Below, piece by piece: positions 53,522 through 61,480 of a stretch of 64,000 bases of DNA. The translations under genes and the position numbers were made by a program. The notes beneath the pieces are model-generated. The model was not told the origin of the DNA and did not search any database. It was given only the letters and a program-made list of their open reading frames with translations. Numbering within the stretch: the stretch's first letter is position 1; each line of letters starts with the position of its first letter. The DNA is from Modestobacter sp. VKM Ac-2982 (GTDB lineage: Bacteria; Actinomycetota; Actinomycetes; Mycobacteriales; Geodermatophilaceae): assembly GCF_026967935.1 (NCBI RefSeq), contig NZ_JAPVBL010000002.1:62001-126000 (forward strand), written 5' to 3'.

Positions 53522-55290
53522 CCGCCGCCGGCCGGGTGCGGCCGGTGGCGACGGCCCGGCCGCGGCGCACTCCCGGACGGCGCCGGTCACGCTTGCTCCG
53601 CCCCGTGCTGACCGGGCTGGGCGCGGTCGCCGGCACCGGGCTGCTGGTCGGGGCGCTGCCCTGGCTGTCCGGGGACGACCTGGCGCGGACCGTGCTGCGG
53701 GCCCGGGAGGTGGAGCGCGAGCCGGACCCGGCCGTCCTCGACGCGCTGCGCGAGCAGCTGGACCTCCCGGCCGACCCGGTCCGCGGCACGGTGTCCTGGC
53801 TCGGGCGGGCGGTTTCCGGCGACCTCGGCACCTCCTGGGTCAGCGGGCAGCCGGTCGCCGAGGTCGTCCCGCCGGCGCTGGGCGTGTCGGGGACGCTCGC
53901 CGGGACGGCGGCGGCCGTGGCCGTCGTGCTCGCGGTGCTGTTCGCGTCCCCCGCCGTCCGCCGGGCCGCCGACGGCCGCGCCGACGGCGGCGGCGCGGCC
54001 GGGGTCCTGGCCGCCGCACTCGCCGCGCTGCCGGAGTTCGTGCTGGCCGTCGTCGGCGTCGCGGTGGTGGCCGTGGGCTGGGGGCTGCTGCCGACGTCGG
54101 GGTTCACCGGCCCGGAGCACCTCGTGCTGCCCGTCCTGGCCCTCGCCCTGCCGGCCGGGGGACTGCTCGGCCGGGTGCTGGCCGGCGCCGTTCGGGAGAC
54201 CGCGGGGGAGGCCTGGGTGCGCAGCTGGCGGGCTGCCGGTGTCTCCCGCTCGGCGGTGCAGGGGGCGGTCGCCCGGCGGGCGCTGACCGTCGTCGTCCCG
54301 CAGGTGCTGCTGCTCCTCGTCGGCCTGCTCGGGGCCGGCGCCGTGATCGAGGCGGTGTTCGACGTGCCCGGGCTCGGCCGGGTCGCGCTGGCCGCTGCGC
54401 TGGCCCAGGACCTGCCGGTCGTGCAGGCCGCCGTCGCGCTGCTGGTGCTGCTCGGTCTGGCGGCCGGCGGGGCCGGGGTGCTGGTGCACCGGGCGCTGCT
54501 CGGGCCGGCGGGCACCGACGGCGGGCTGTCGCCGGAGCTCCCGCCCCCGGTGCCCCGCGCCGGCCGATGGGCGGCCGGGCTGCTCGCCGTGCTGGCGCTG
54601 GTGGTCCTCGCCGGCCTGCTGCGCGACCCCACCGCCCAGGACCTCGGCGACCGGCTGGCCGCGCCGTCGTGGGCGCACCCGCTGGGCGCGGACGCGCTCG
54701 GCCGCGACGTGCTCGCCCGGTTCGGCGCCGGTGCCCTGCCCTCGGTGGGGCTGGCCCTGCTGATCAGCGCGGTGGTCCTGGTCACCGGCGTCGCCGCTGG
54801 ACTGCTCGGCCGGGGGCGGGCCGGGCTGGCCGACGTGCTGAACGCGCTGCCGGCGGTGGTGGTGGGCATCGCGGTCGCCGCCGTCGCCGGTCCCAGCCTG
54901 GCGGGCGCGGCCGTGGCGGTGAGCCTGGTCGCCTGGATCCCGCTGGCGGTGCACACCCGGACCCTGGCCGCCGAGGTGCGCGCCTCGGGCTTCCACCTCG
55001 CGGCCCGCACCAGCGGGGCCGGTCGCGGGCACCTGGTGCGGCACCACCTGCTCCCGGCGGTCCTACCGCCCGTCGGCCGGCACGCCCTGCTGCGCGTGCC
55101 GCACACCGCGCTGGCGCTGGCCGGGCTGTCCTTCCTCGGCCTCGGGGCCGGTGCCGAGTCACCGGAGTGGGGGCGCAGCCTCGCCGACGGGGTGGTCTAC
55201 CTGGAGCGGGCGCCCTGGCTGGTGGCGGTGCCCGCAGCGGGGCTGGTGCTGCTCGGGGTCGCCGCCGGGCTGGTCCGCACCGGCCGCTGA
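53518..55290 (+). CDS. Fused two-domain Opp/Dpp-type ABC permease of importer 2
   Basis: 590 aa, GTG start overlapping the binding-protein stop by 4 nt (GTGA). DppB-like half: LPWLSGDDLARTVLRAREVERE, GDLGTSWVSG, LALPAGGLLGRVLAGAVRETAGEAWVRSWRAAGVSRSAVQGAVARRALTV. DppC-like half: GLLRDPTAQDLGDRLAAPSWAHPLGADALGRDVLARFGAGAL, then LALAGLSFLGLGAGAESPEWGRSLADG. Same fusion as at 43224, so it existed before the two cassettes diverged. Its 3' end overlaps the convergent P1B-type ATPase gene by 94 bp. Confidence 0.88.
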   Translation: MTAAGRVRPVATARPRRTPGRRRSRLLRPVLTGLGAVAGTGLLVGALPWLSGDDLARTVLRAREVEREPDPAVLDALREQLDLPADPVRGTVSWLGRAVSGDLGTSWVSGQPVAEVVPPALGVSGTLAGTAAAVAVVLAVLFASPAVRRAADGRADGGGAAGVLAAALAALPEFVLAVVGVAVVAVGWGLLPTSGFTGPEHLVLPVLALALPAGGLLGRVLAGAVRETAGEAWVRSWRAAGVSRSAVQGAVARRALTVVVPQVLLLLVGLLGAGAVIEAVFDVPGLGRVALAAALAQDLPVVQAAVALLVLLGLAAGGAGVLVHRALLGPAGTDGGLSPELPPPVPRAGRWAAGLLAVLALVVLAGLLRDPTAQDLGDRLAAPSWAHPLGADALGRDVLARFGAGALPSVGLALLISAVVLVTGVAAGLLGRGRAGLADVLNALPAVVVGIAVAAVAGPSLAGAAVAVSLVAWIPLAVHTRTLAAEVRASGFHLAARTSGAGRGHLVRHHLLPAVLPPVGRHALLRVPHTALALAGLSFLGLGAGAESPEWGRSLADGVVYLERAPWLVAVPAAGLVLLGVAAGLVRTGR

Positions 55291-57242
55291 CCCGGCGGAC
55301 CGCCCTCGGCCTCTCGGGCGGCGGCCCGCCAGGCCGAGGAGCGCAGCAGTCGCAGCCCGTTCAGCGCGACCAGCACGGTCGACCCCTCGTGCCCGGCCAC
55401 GCCCAGCGCCAGCGGCAGCGTGCCGATCAGGTCCCAGGCCACCAGGGCCACGATCACCGTGCCGGCGATCACCAGGTTCTGCACCACCAGCCGGCGGGCC
55501 CGGCGGGCCAGCGCGATCACCGTGGGCAGCGCCGCCAGGTCGTCCCGGACGACGACGGCATCGGCGCTCTGCAGCGCCAGGTCCGACCCGATGCCGCCCA
55601 TCGCCACGCCGACGTCGGCGGTGGCCAGGGCCGGGGCGTCGTTGACACCGTCGCCGATCAGCGTGACCCGGTGCCCGGCCCGCTGCAGCTCGCTGACCGC
55701 GGCGGCCTTGTCCGCGGGCAGCAGCCCGGCCCGCACGTCGACCAGCCCGGCCTGGGTCGCCAGCACGCGGGCGGCGCCGGCGTTGTCCCCGGTCAGCAGC
55801 ACCGGTTCCGCACCGGTCAGCCGGCGCAGCGCGGCGACGGCATCGGCGGCCTCCGGGCGCAGACGGTCGGCGAGCGCCAGGACGCCGGCCGGGCGGCCGT
55901 CCACGGTGACGACGACGGCGGTCCGGCCGGCCGCCTGCTCCTGCGCCACCAGCTCGGCGACCGCCTCCTGCCCGGGCGCCGGCGCGGCGACGCCGACCGC
56001 GCGCCCCCCGACCGTGGCGGCGACCCCCGACCCGACGGCAGCCCGGAAGTCGGTGGCCGGGGCGGGCGGGAGCCCGGCGACCCGGGCGGCGGTGACGACC
56101 GCGCGGCCGATCGGGTGCTCGCTGGGCCCCTCGGTGGCGGCGGCCAGGGCGAGCAGCTCGTCGCCGGTTGTCCCCGGCAGCGGGCGGACGGCGACGACCG
56201 CGGGCGTGCCGTCGGTGAGGGTGCCCGTCTTGTCCAGCGCCACCATCGTGGTGGCGCCCAGCTGCTCGAGCACCACGGCCGAGCGGACCAGCACCCCGTG
56301 CCGGCTGGCGTTGGCGATCGCCGAGAGCAGCGGCGGCATGGTCGACAGCACCACCGCACACGGCGAGGCGACGATCATGAAGGTCATCGCCCGCAGCAGC
56401 GCCTCCTGCAGCGGCTCCCCGAACAGCTGGGGGACGCCGAACACGGCCAGCGTGCTGACCACGACGCCCATCGAGTACCGCTGCTCCACCTTCTCGATGA
56501 ACAGCTGCGTGCCGGCCTTGGTGGCGCTGGCCTCCTCGACCAGGGCCGCGATCCGGGCGACGACCGCCTCGGCCGCCGGCCGGTCGACCCGGACGGTCAG
56601 CACACCGGTGCCGTTCGACGTCCCGGCCCAGACCTCGTCGCCGGGCGCCTTGTCCACCGGCAAGGGCTCGCCGGTGATGGAGGCCTGGTCGACGTCCGAG
56701 CCGCCGTCGAGCACGGTCCCGTCGGCCGGCACCCGCTCACCCGGCCGGACCAGCACCACGTCGCCGACGGCCAGGTCGGCGGCGGGCACCACCCGCTCCT
56801 GCCCGCCGGCCAGCACGGTGGCCTGCTCGGGGGCGAGGTCGGTGAGCCCGCGGACGGCATCGGCGGTGCGGCGGGTGGCCACCGTCTCCAGCGCCCCGGA
56901 CGTGGCGAAGATGACGATGAGCAGCGCGCCGTCGAAGACCTGGCCCAGCGCGAGCGCGCCGATCGCGGCCAGCACCATGAGCAGGTCGACGTCCAGGGTG
57001 CGGTCGCGCAGCGCGGTGAGCCCGGCCCAGGCCGGCTCCCACCCGCCGGTCACGTAGCAGCAGAGGTAGAGCGCCCAGGCCAGCGGCTGCGGCCCGTCCA
57101 GCAGCTGCACCAGGCCGCCGGCGAGGAAGAACGCCAGCGCGGCGGCGGCCCAGCGCACCTCCGGTACCGCTCCCCAGCCGGGCAGCCGCGGTCGCCGAGC
57201 AGGAGCGGGGACGGCCTGCTGCGGGGTCTGCGTCAGGGTCAC
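55197..57242 (-). CDS. P1B-4-type metal-efflux ATPase (Zn/Co/Fe)
   Basis: 681 aa. Eight-helix P1B topology with no N-terminal metal-binding domain, TGEPLPVDK (dephosphorylation), the membrane metal motif SPC at 293-295 (CPC in ZntA), phosphorylation site DKTGT with Asp 337, TGDN and GDGVNDAPAL, and the C-terminal HEGST (618-622) that marks P1B-4 pumps (CtpD/CzcP/CoaT-type). It exports Co2+, Zn2+ or Fe2+ from the cytoplasm. The last 30 residues (Ser/Thr/Ala-rich) are encoded by the overlap with the permease gene. It is divergent from the ArsR/SmtB gene, with an operator-like TGCGCAGATGCGCA between, so it is probably induced by excess metal. Confidence 0.93.
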   Translation of the reverse strand: MTLTQTPQQAVPAPARRPRLPGWGAVPEVRWAAAALAFFLAGGLVQLLDGPQPLAWALYLCCYVTGGWEPAWAGLTALRDRTLDVDLLMVLAAIGALALGQVFDGALLIVIFATSGALETVATRRTADAVRGLTDLAPEQATVLAGGQERVVPAADLAVGDVVLVRPGERVPADGTVLDGGSDVDQASITGEPLPVDKAPGDEVWAGTSNGTGVLTVRVDRPAAEAVVARIAALVEEASATKAGTQLFIEKVEQRYSMGVVVSTLAVFGVPQLFGEPLQEALLRAMTFMIVASPCAVVLSTMPPLLSAIANASRHGVLVRSAVVLEQLGATTMVALDKTGTLTDGTPAVVAVRPLPGTTGDELLALAAATEGPSEHPIGRAVVTAARVAGLPPAPATDFRAAVGSGVAATVGGRAVGVAAPAPGQEAVAELVAQEQAAGRTAVVVTVDGRPAGVLALADRLRPEAADAVAALRRLTGAEPVLLTGDNAGAARVLATQAGLVDVRAGLLPADKAAAVSELQRAGHRVTLIGDGVNDAPALATADVGVAMGGIGSDLALQSADAVVVRDDLAALPTVIALARRARRLVVQNLVIAGTVIVALVAWDLIGTLPLALGVAGHEGSTVLVALNGLRLLRSSAWRAAAREAEGGPPGQRPVRTSPAATPSSTSPAAGTATSQGARSR

Positions 57243-57256
57243 CGTGGCACCCTATC

Positions 57257-57270
57257 TGCGCAGATGCGCA
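57257..57270. promoter_or_regulatory. Candidate ArsR/SmtB-type operator
   Basis: TGCGCAGATGCGCA: two TGCGCA palindromes separated by GA, itself overlapping ATCTGCGCAGAT. It lies between the divergent P1B-ATPase start (57242) and the ArsR-family start (57306), so a single site can control both. Confidence 0.7.
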
Positions 57271-57305
57271 GGCACGCAAGTCGACGTCCGGCCTAAGGTG
57301 CAGGC

Positions 57306-57653
57306 ATGGCACACACCGGCATCGACGGCTTCTCCATGCCGTCGGGTGATGCCGCCCGGCGGGCCGCGGACGCGCTGCGGATGCTCGGTGACCCCACCCG
57401 GCTCAAGGTGCTGTGGGCACTGATGCAGGGGGAGACGTCGGTCGCCTGCCTCGCCGAGCTGGCCGGCACCTCGCCCACCGCGGTCAGTCAGCACCTGTCC
57501 AAGCTGCGTCTGGCCGGCCTGGTCACCAACCGGCGCGAGGGCACCTTCGTCTACTACCAGCTGGCCGACCCGCACGTGGGTGCGCTGCTGCGGCAGGCGC
57601 TGTCCCACGCCGGGCACCCGGCCGGCGACGACCGGGTGCCCGAGCCCCGCTGA
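57306..57653 (+). CDS. ArsR/SmtB-family metal-sensing repressor with an alpha5 zinc site
   Basis: 115 aa. Winged helix: LRMLGDPTRLKVLWALMQGETSVACLAELAGTSPTAVSQHLSKLRLAGLVTNRREGTFVYYQL. The C-terminal helix contains D88-x-H90-x10-H101-x2-H104, exactly the alpha5 DxH-x10-HxxH site used by SmtB/CzrA zinc sensors; the alpha3 region has a single Cys (VACLAEL), so no arsenic-type CxC. It should repress the divergent efflux ATPase until zinc or cobalt rises. The Fur-family gene follows on the same strand after 322 bp. Confidence 0.92.
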   Translation: MAHTGIDGFSMPSGDAARRAADALRMLGDPTRLKVLWALMQGETSVACLAELAGTSPTAVSQHLSKLRLAGLVTNRREGTFVYYQLADPHVGALLRQALSHAGHPAGDDRVPEPR

Positions 57654-57975
57654 CCCGACGGCGAGGCACAGCCGACAGGAGGCTGGCCGTCGCCGTCCGG
57701 CCGGCTGCCGCACCAACCGGGTTGAGTTCACCGGTACGGCGACCGACGAGGTGTTGTGCAGCACGGCGGCAGGCGCGGGGGAGAGGGCACCGCCGCCGGC
57801 GACGGCCAGCCCGACCCCGTGGACTGCGATCGACGTGCCGTGGTCCTGCCGCACCGCGCCCAGCGTCCACCGCCCCCGTAGTCGACAACAGTTCTCACAT
57901 GCTCCTATCCTCATGCGAAGACCGCCGGGCTCTTCCGCACGACCACGCGGGCCGCCTCGACGAGGAGACGACCAG
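57654..57975. other. Gene-free 322-bp region between smtB-like and zur-like genes
   Basis: No convincing coding frame. It contains the Zur-type palindrome at 57883-57897 and, just after it, the sequence TTCTCACATGCTCCTATCCT, which may include the promoter of the Fur-family gene. The rest shows no obvious structure. Confidence 0.5.
57883..57897. promoter_or_regulatory. Zur-box-like palindrome upstream of the Fur/Zur gene
   Basis: CGACAACAGTTCTCA, sharing (C/T)GACAA(C/T)NNTT.TCA with the boxes at 43176 and 48168. It lies 79 bp upstream of the Fur-family start and could mediate autoregulation. The match is weaker than at the other two sites. Confidence 0.6.
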
Positions 57976-58386
57976 ATGATCCGCAACACCCGCCAGCGCA
58001 CCGCCGTCAACGCCGTCTTCGACGAGCTCGAGGGCTTCCACAGCGCGCAGGAGGTGCACGCCCGGATGCGCGCCTCCGGCGACTCGATCGGGCTGTCGAC
58101 GGTCTACCGGGCCGTCCAGGCGCTGGTCGACGACGGCGAGCTCGACTCGATCCGCACCGATGCCGGCGAGGCGATCTACCGCCGGTGCAGCACCCGGCAC
58201 CACCACCACCTGGTCTGCCGGTCCTGCGGCCGCACCGAGGAGGTCGAGGGCCCCACGGTCGAGCGGTGGGCCGACCGGGTCGCCGCCGAGCACGGCTTCG
58301 TCGACGTCACGCACACGCTGGAGATCTTCGGCACCTGTGCGGCCTGCCACAGCGCCGGAGCGCCCTCGGCCGACCAGCCGGGCTGA
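57976..58386 (+). CDS. zur: Fur-family regulator, probable Zur
   Basis: 136 aa. Fur winged helix: QRTAVNAVFDELEGFHSAQEVHARMRASGDSIGLSTVYRAVQALVDDGELDSIRT. The metal-binding half holds HHHHLVCRSCG (regulatory and structural ligands) and a second CxxC in TCAACH, the four-Cys structural zinc site of Zur/PerR/Fur. The neighbourhood (znuABC, zinc-sensing ArsR, Zn efflux pump and three Zur boxes) makes a zinc-responsive Zur far more likely than an iron Fur or PerR. In mycobacteria the smtB-zur pair is a conserved unit, which this resembles. Confidence 0.92.
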   Translation: MIRNTRQRTAVNAVFDELEGFHSAQEVHARMRASGDSIGLSTVYRAVQALVDDGELDSIRTDAGEAIYRRCSTRHHHHLVCRSCGRTEEVEGPTVERWADRVAAEHGFVDVTHTLEIFGTCAACHSAGAPSADQPG

Positions 58387-58414
58387 ACCACCCGGCCGGT
58401 CGACGCGGAGGGGG

Positions 58415-59452
58415 TCACATCGCACCCTCCCGGGCGGCCTGCCACAGGTCGATGCCGGCGTCGACGGCGTGCTGGTCGATCGCGGACAGCTCCTCGGCGG
58501 AGAACTCCAGGTTCTCCAAGGCGGCGACGTTCTGCTCCAGCTGCCGCACGCTGCTCGCCCCGATCAGCACGGAGGTGACCCGCGGGTCGCGCAGCGCCCA
58601 GGCCAGCGCCAGCTGCGGCAGGCTCTGGCTGCGGGCCTGGGCGAGCTCGTTGAGCGCGCGCACGTGGGTGACGTACTCGGGGGTGATCATCCCGGGGTCC
58701 AGCGACTTGGACTGGCCGGCCCGCGAGCCCTCCGGCACGCCGTCCAGGTACTTGTCGGTGAGCATCCCCTGGGCCAGTGGCGAGAAGGCGATGCAACCGG
58801 CGCCCACGTCGGCGAGGGTGTCCAGCAGCCCTTGGGTCTCGATCCAGCGGTTGAGCATCGAGTAGGAGGGCTGGTGGATCAGCAGCGGCGTCCCCAGGTC
58901 GGCCAGGATCTCCGCCGCCTGGGCCGTCATCTCCGGCGAGTAGGAGGAGATGCCGGCGTAGAGCGCCTTGCCCGACTGGACGGCCGTGTGCAGTGCGCCC
59001 ATCGTCTCCACCAGCGGCGTCGTCGGGTCGGGTCGGTGGCTGTAGAAGACGTCGACGTACTCCACGCCCATTCGTTGCAGTGACTGGTCCAAGCTCGACA
59101 GCACGTACTTGCGGGAGCCGCCGCCCTGCCCGTACGGACCCGGCCACATGTCGTAGCCGGCCTTGGTGGAGAGGACCAGCTCGTCGCGGTACGGGCGGAA
59201 GTCGTCGGCCAGGTGCCGGCCGAAGTTCGTCTCCGCGCTGCCGTAGGGCGGGCCGTAGTTGTTGGCCAGGTCGAAGTGGGTGATCCCCAGGTCGAAGGCG
59301 CGCCGCAGGATGTCCCGCTGCCGGTCGAAGGGGACGTCGTCCCCGAAGTTGTGCCAGAGACCGAGGCTCACCGCCGGCAGGTCCAGGCCGCTGGCGCCGG
59401 TGCGCCGGTAGGTCATCGAGTCGTAACGGGTGCTCTCCGCGCTGTAGCCCAT
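58415..59452 (-). CDS. Aldo/keto reductase (YghZ-like)
   Basis: 345 aa. AKR fold with tetrad: Asp in THFDLANNYGPPYGSAE (with Tyr), Lys in LVLSTKAGYDMWPGPYGQGGGSRKY, His in VDVFYSHRPDP. GHIxxGSAEtnfGR and the long GPYGQGGGSRKY loop are as in L-glyceraldehyde 3-phosphate reductase-type AKR14 enzymes, NADPH-dependent and acting on small aldehydes or methylglyoxal. Convergent with the zur-like gene. Confidence 0.92.
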   Translation of the reverse strand: MGYSAESTRYDSMTYRRTGASGLDLPAVSLGLWHNFGDDVPFDRQRDILRRAFDLGITHFDLANNYGPPYGSAETNFGRHLADDFRPYRDELVLSTKAGYDMWPGPYGQGGGSRKYVLSSLDQSLQRMGVEYVDVFYSHRPDPTTPLVETMGALHTAVQSGKALYAGISSYSPEMTAQAAEILADLGTPLLIHQPSYSMLNRWIETQGLLDTLADVGAGCIAFSPLAQGMLTDKYLDGVPEGSRAGQSKSLDPGMITPEYVTHVRALNELAQARSQSLPQLALAWALRDPRVTSVLIGASSVRQLEQNVAALENLEFSAEELSAIDQHAVDAGIDLWQAAREGAM

Positions 59453-59480
59453 GACCTGATCGTGCCGGGCAGGCAGCAGG

Positions 59481-60374
59481 TCAGCGACGACGGGGGCGTC
59501 GGCGGCCGCGCTCGGTGGGTGGAGCTGCGGTGGAGGTCGACCAGTGTGCGGGCCGGGTCAGCGACTCCGGCAGTGTCGTGCCCGCGTCGCCGACGGCGGC
59601 GGTCAGCTGTGGCTGGGTGAGGAAGAGCGCGCCGGTGAGGTCGGCCCCGCGCAGGTCGGCGGCCCGCAGGTCGGCGCCCAGGAGGTCGGTGTGGCGCAGG
59701 TCGGCGCCGCGCAGGTCGGCCCCGATCAGGTAGGCGCCGCGCAGGCTGGCCCCGCGCAGGTCGGCGCCGCGCAGCGCGGCACCGATCAGGTCGGCGCTGC
59801 GGCGGTCCCGAGCCCGGCCGGGCACGTCGGCCCGGGCGACGTCGCTGACCCGGCCGAGCAGCTCACCGACCTCGCGCCGCAGCTCCCCGGCGTCCAGGCC
59901 GGTCAGCTCGTCGGCGGGTGCCCTCGTCAGCTCGTCGGTGCGGGCGTGGGCCGCGGCGACCTCGGCGGCCAGCGGCCCGGCCGGCAGCAGGGTGCGCGCC
60001 TCGGTGAGGTGCCACAGCAGTTCGGCCAACTGCCGCATGACCGGGAAGACCGCGAACACCGCCGTCCTGGTGGCCGGGTCCGTGCGCCAGTCCGCGCCGC
60101 CGAACACGTCCTGGGTGACCCGCTGGCCGGCGCCGAAGCAGTCGAAGACGACGCAGCCGGGGAACCCGCGGTCGCGCAGCTGGTCGTGCACGCCGCAGCG
60201 GAAGTCCGGCTGCAGGTTCGGGCAGGGGGTGCCGGCCGGCTTGTCGATCGCGAAGTCAGCGGAGGCGGCGAAGGCCGGCGCGACGCAGCACAGCCCGGTA
60301 CAGCGACTGCAGTCAGCGGTCAGGTGTCGCCGTGCCTCCGCGAGCAGGGGGAGGGTGGTGCGCGGGTCGGACAC
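59481..60374 (-). CDS. Pentapeptide-repeat protein with an N-terminal Cys-rich metal-binding domain
   Basis: 297 aa. Residues 20-80 carry C22, C25, C29, C30, C51, C60, C74 and C79 ([28 protein letters not shown]), a YkgJ-like Zn or Fe-S binding pattern. A helical linker leads to about 12 pentapeptide repeats A(D/N)LxG at 194-252 ([15 protein letters not shown]), which fold into a right-handed four-sided helix mimicking DNA in gyrase-protecting proteins. The tail is basic and Pro-rich. The fusion of a Cys cluster to a pentapeptide helix is widespread but poorly understood. Confidence 0.85.
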   Translation of the reverse strand: MSDPRTTLPLLAEARRHLTADCSRCTGLCCVAPAFAASADFAIDKPAGTPCPNLQPDFRCGVHDQLRDRGFPGCVVFDCFGAGQRVTQDVFGGADWRTDPATRTAVFAVFPVMRQLAELLWHLTEARTLLPAGPLAAEVAAAHARTDELTRAPADELTGLDAGELRREVGELLGRVSDVARADVPGRARDRRSADLIGAALRGADLRGASLRGAYLIGADLRGADLRHTDLLGADLRAADLRGADLTGALFLTQPQLTAAVGDAGTTLPESLTRPAHWSTSTAAPPTERGRRRPRRR

Positions 60375-60408
60375 GGGTCCCTCTCTGCAGCGTGAGCGGC
60401 TGCCGGGG

Positions 60409-60597
60409 TCAGCCGATGCGGCAGGCGCAGCCGCGGTCCAGCGTGCCCGCGGCGGTGGCCAGGCAGAACCGGGCCCCGATCGGGTCGTGGGCGTCCATCG
60501 GGTGGGCGCAGGCCGGGCAGCCGGGCTCGTCGCCGGTGCGGTCGGCGGGGGCCGGGAGGGCAGTGGTGGGCGAGGGGGCGTACGTGGGTGCGGTCAT
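60409..60597 (-). CDS. 62-aa zinc-ribbon-like protein with C-terminal RGCxC motif
   Basis: 62 aa, ATG. A Pro/Thr-rich head is followed by [19 protein letters not shown] and the terminal RGCACRIG. Short actinobacterial proteins of this type with CxxC-x2-H...C...RGCxC spacing are common and of unknown function, probably binding one zinc. It is 34 nt upstream-distal of the pentapeptide gene on the same strand. Confidence 0.78.
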   Translation of the reverse strand: MTAPTYAPSPTTALPAPADRTGDEPGCPACAHPMDAHDPIGARFCLATAAGTLDRGCACRIG

Positions 60598-60837
60598 GGC
60601 GAGGGCCTGACTCCGCCGACGGCTCGGCGGTGGTGCCCCGGGAGGGGATCGCCGCCCCGGACGGCTGTCCGGGACCGGCGAGGTGACCGTGGGCCCGACG
60701 CTACGCCGGTGGCGAGGCCGGGCGCGCCCGCCGGGCCGCGCCACGGCACGCACCCGGGCGGGAGCACTGCCTCGGCCGGGTGGGGCGGCGTACCGTCCGG
60801 CCCCTGGAGCCGACCGGTTCTGCGATGAGGAGTGGTC

Positions 60838-60957
60838 ATGGTCGACAAGAACGCATCGAAGAAGTCCGGCTCGAGCATCAAGGAGAAGCGGGCTGCCAAG
60901 AAGGCGTCCACGGACACCACCTCCGGCATGGAGAAGCTCACGCACGGCAAGAAGTGA
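60838..60957 (+). CDS. 39-aa Lys-rich small protein
   Basis: 39 aa, ATG preceded by GATGAGGAG. The sequence is very basic and helical: VDKNASKKSGSSIKEKRAAKK, ending EKLTHGKK. Ribosome-associated or nucleoid-like basic mini-proteins of this kind are conserved in actinobacteria, usually hypothetical. Its codon use and a good ribosome-binding site support translation. It is below the length usually called automatically. The surrounding gap 60598-60837 shows no other gene. Confidence 0.7.
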   Translation: MVDKNASKKSGSSIKEKRAAKKASTDTTSGMEKLTHGKK

Positions 60958-61001
60958 GCCCCCGCCCGGTCCCCCCAGCCGGGGGACCGGGCGTCAGGTG
61001 G

Positions 61002-61478
61002 TCAGGCCGACTGCTGGGCGACCAGCTCGCGCAGCGCGGCGACGACCATCGCGTGGTCCTCCACCTGCGGCAGTCCGGAGACCACCACCACGCCCACCGG
61101 GCCGACGTCGCGCACCAGCAGCGGGAAGCCCCCGCCGTGCGCCACGTACTGCTGTGGGTCCAGCCCGAACTGCTCCTCGAACGTCGTCCCGGCCTCGCGG
61201 GAGCGCTGGCCGACGTAGAGCGAGCTGTGCCCGAACCGGTGCACGGTGGCGGCCTTGCGCGCGATCCAGGCGTCGTTGTCCGGGGTGGCCCCGGTCATCG
61301 CGGCGTGGAACAGCTGGTGGGAGTGCCGGGAGATCTCGATCGCCACCGGCAGCCGGCCGTCCCGGGCGCGGGCGACCAGTGCCGAGCCCAGCGCCCAGGC
61401 GTCGTCGTTGGTGAAGCCGCGCAGCTGCAGCTCCTCCTCCTGGGCGGCGAGCTCGGTCAGGGCGGGGAAGTCGCTCAT
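61002..61478 (-). CDS. UPF0303 (HbpS/GlcG-like) protein
   Basis: 158 aa. TELAAQEEELQLRGFTNDDAWALGSALVARA, VAIEISRHSHQLFHAAMTGATPDNDAWIARKA and HGGGFPLLVRDVGPVGVVVVSGLPQVEDHAMVV are UPF0303 (YBR137W-type) blocks. The fold is shared with haem-binding HbpS/GlcG proteins; the cellular role is uncertain. It follows pdxY by 2 nt on the minus strand. Confidence 0.88.
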   Translation of the reverse strand: MSDFPALTELAAQEEELQLRGFTNDDAWALGSALVARARDGRLPVAIEISRHSHQLFHAAMTGATPDNDAWIARKAATVHRFGHSSLYVGQRSREAGTTFEEQFGLDPQQYVAHGGGFPLLVRDVGPVGVVVVSGLPQVEDHAMVVAALRELVAQQSA

Positions 61479-61480
61479 GG

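Noticed and set aside
55197-57242. ZntA/CadA (P1B-2) zinc pump
   Set aside because: The membrane motif is SPC with HEGST, which marks P1B-4.
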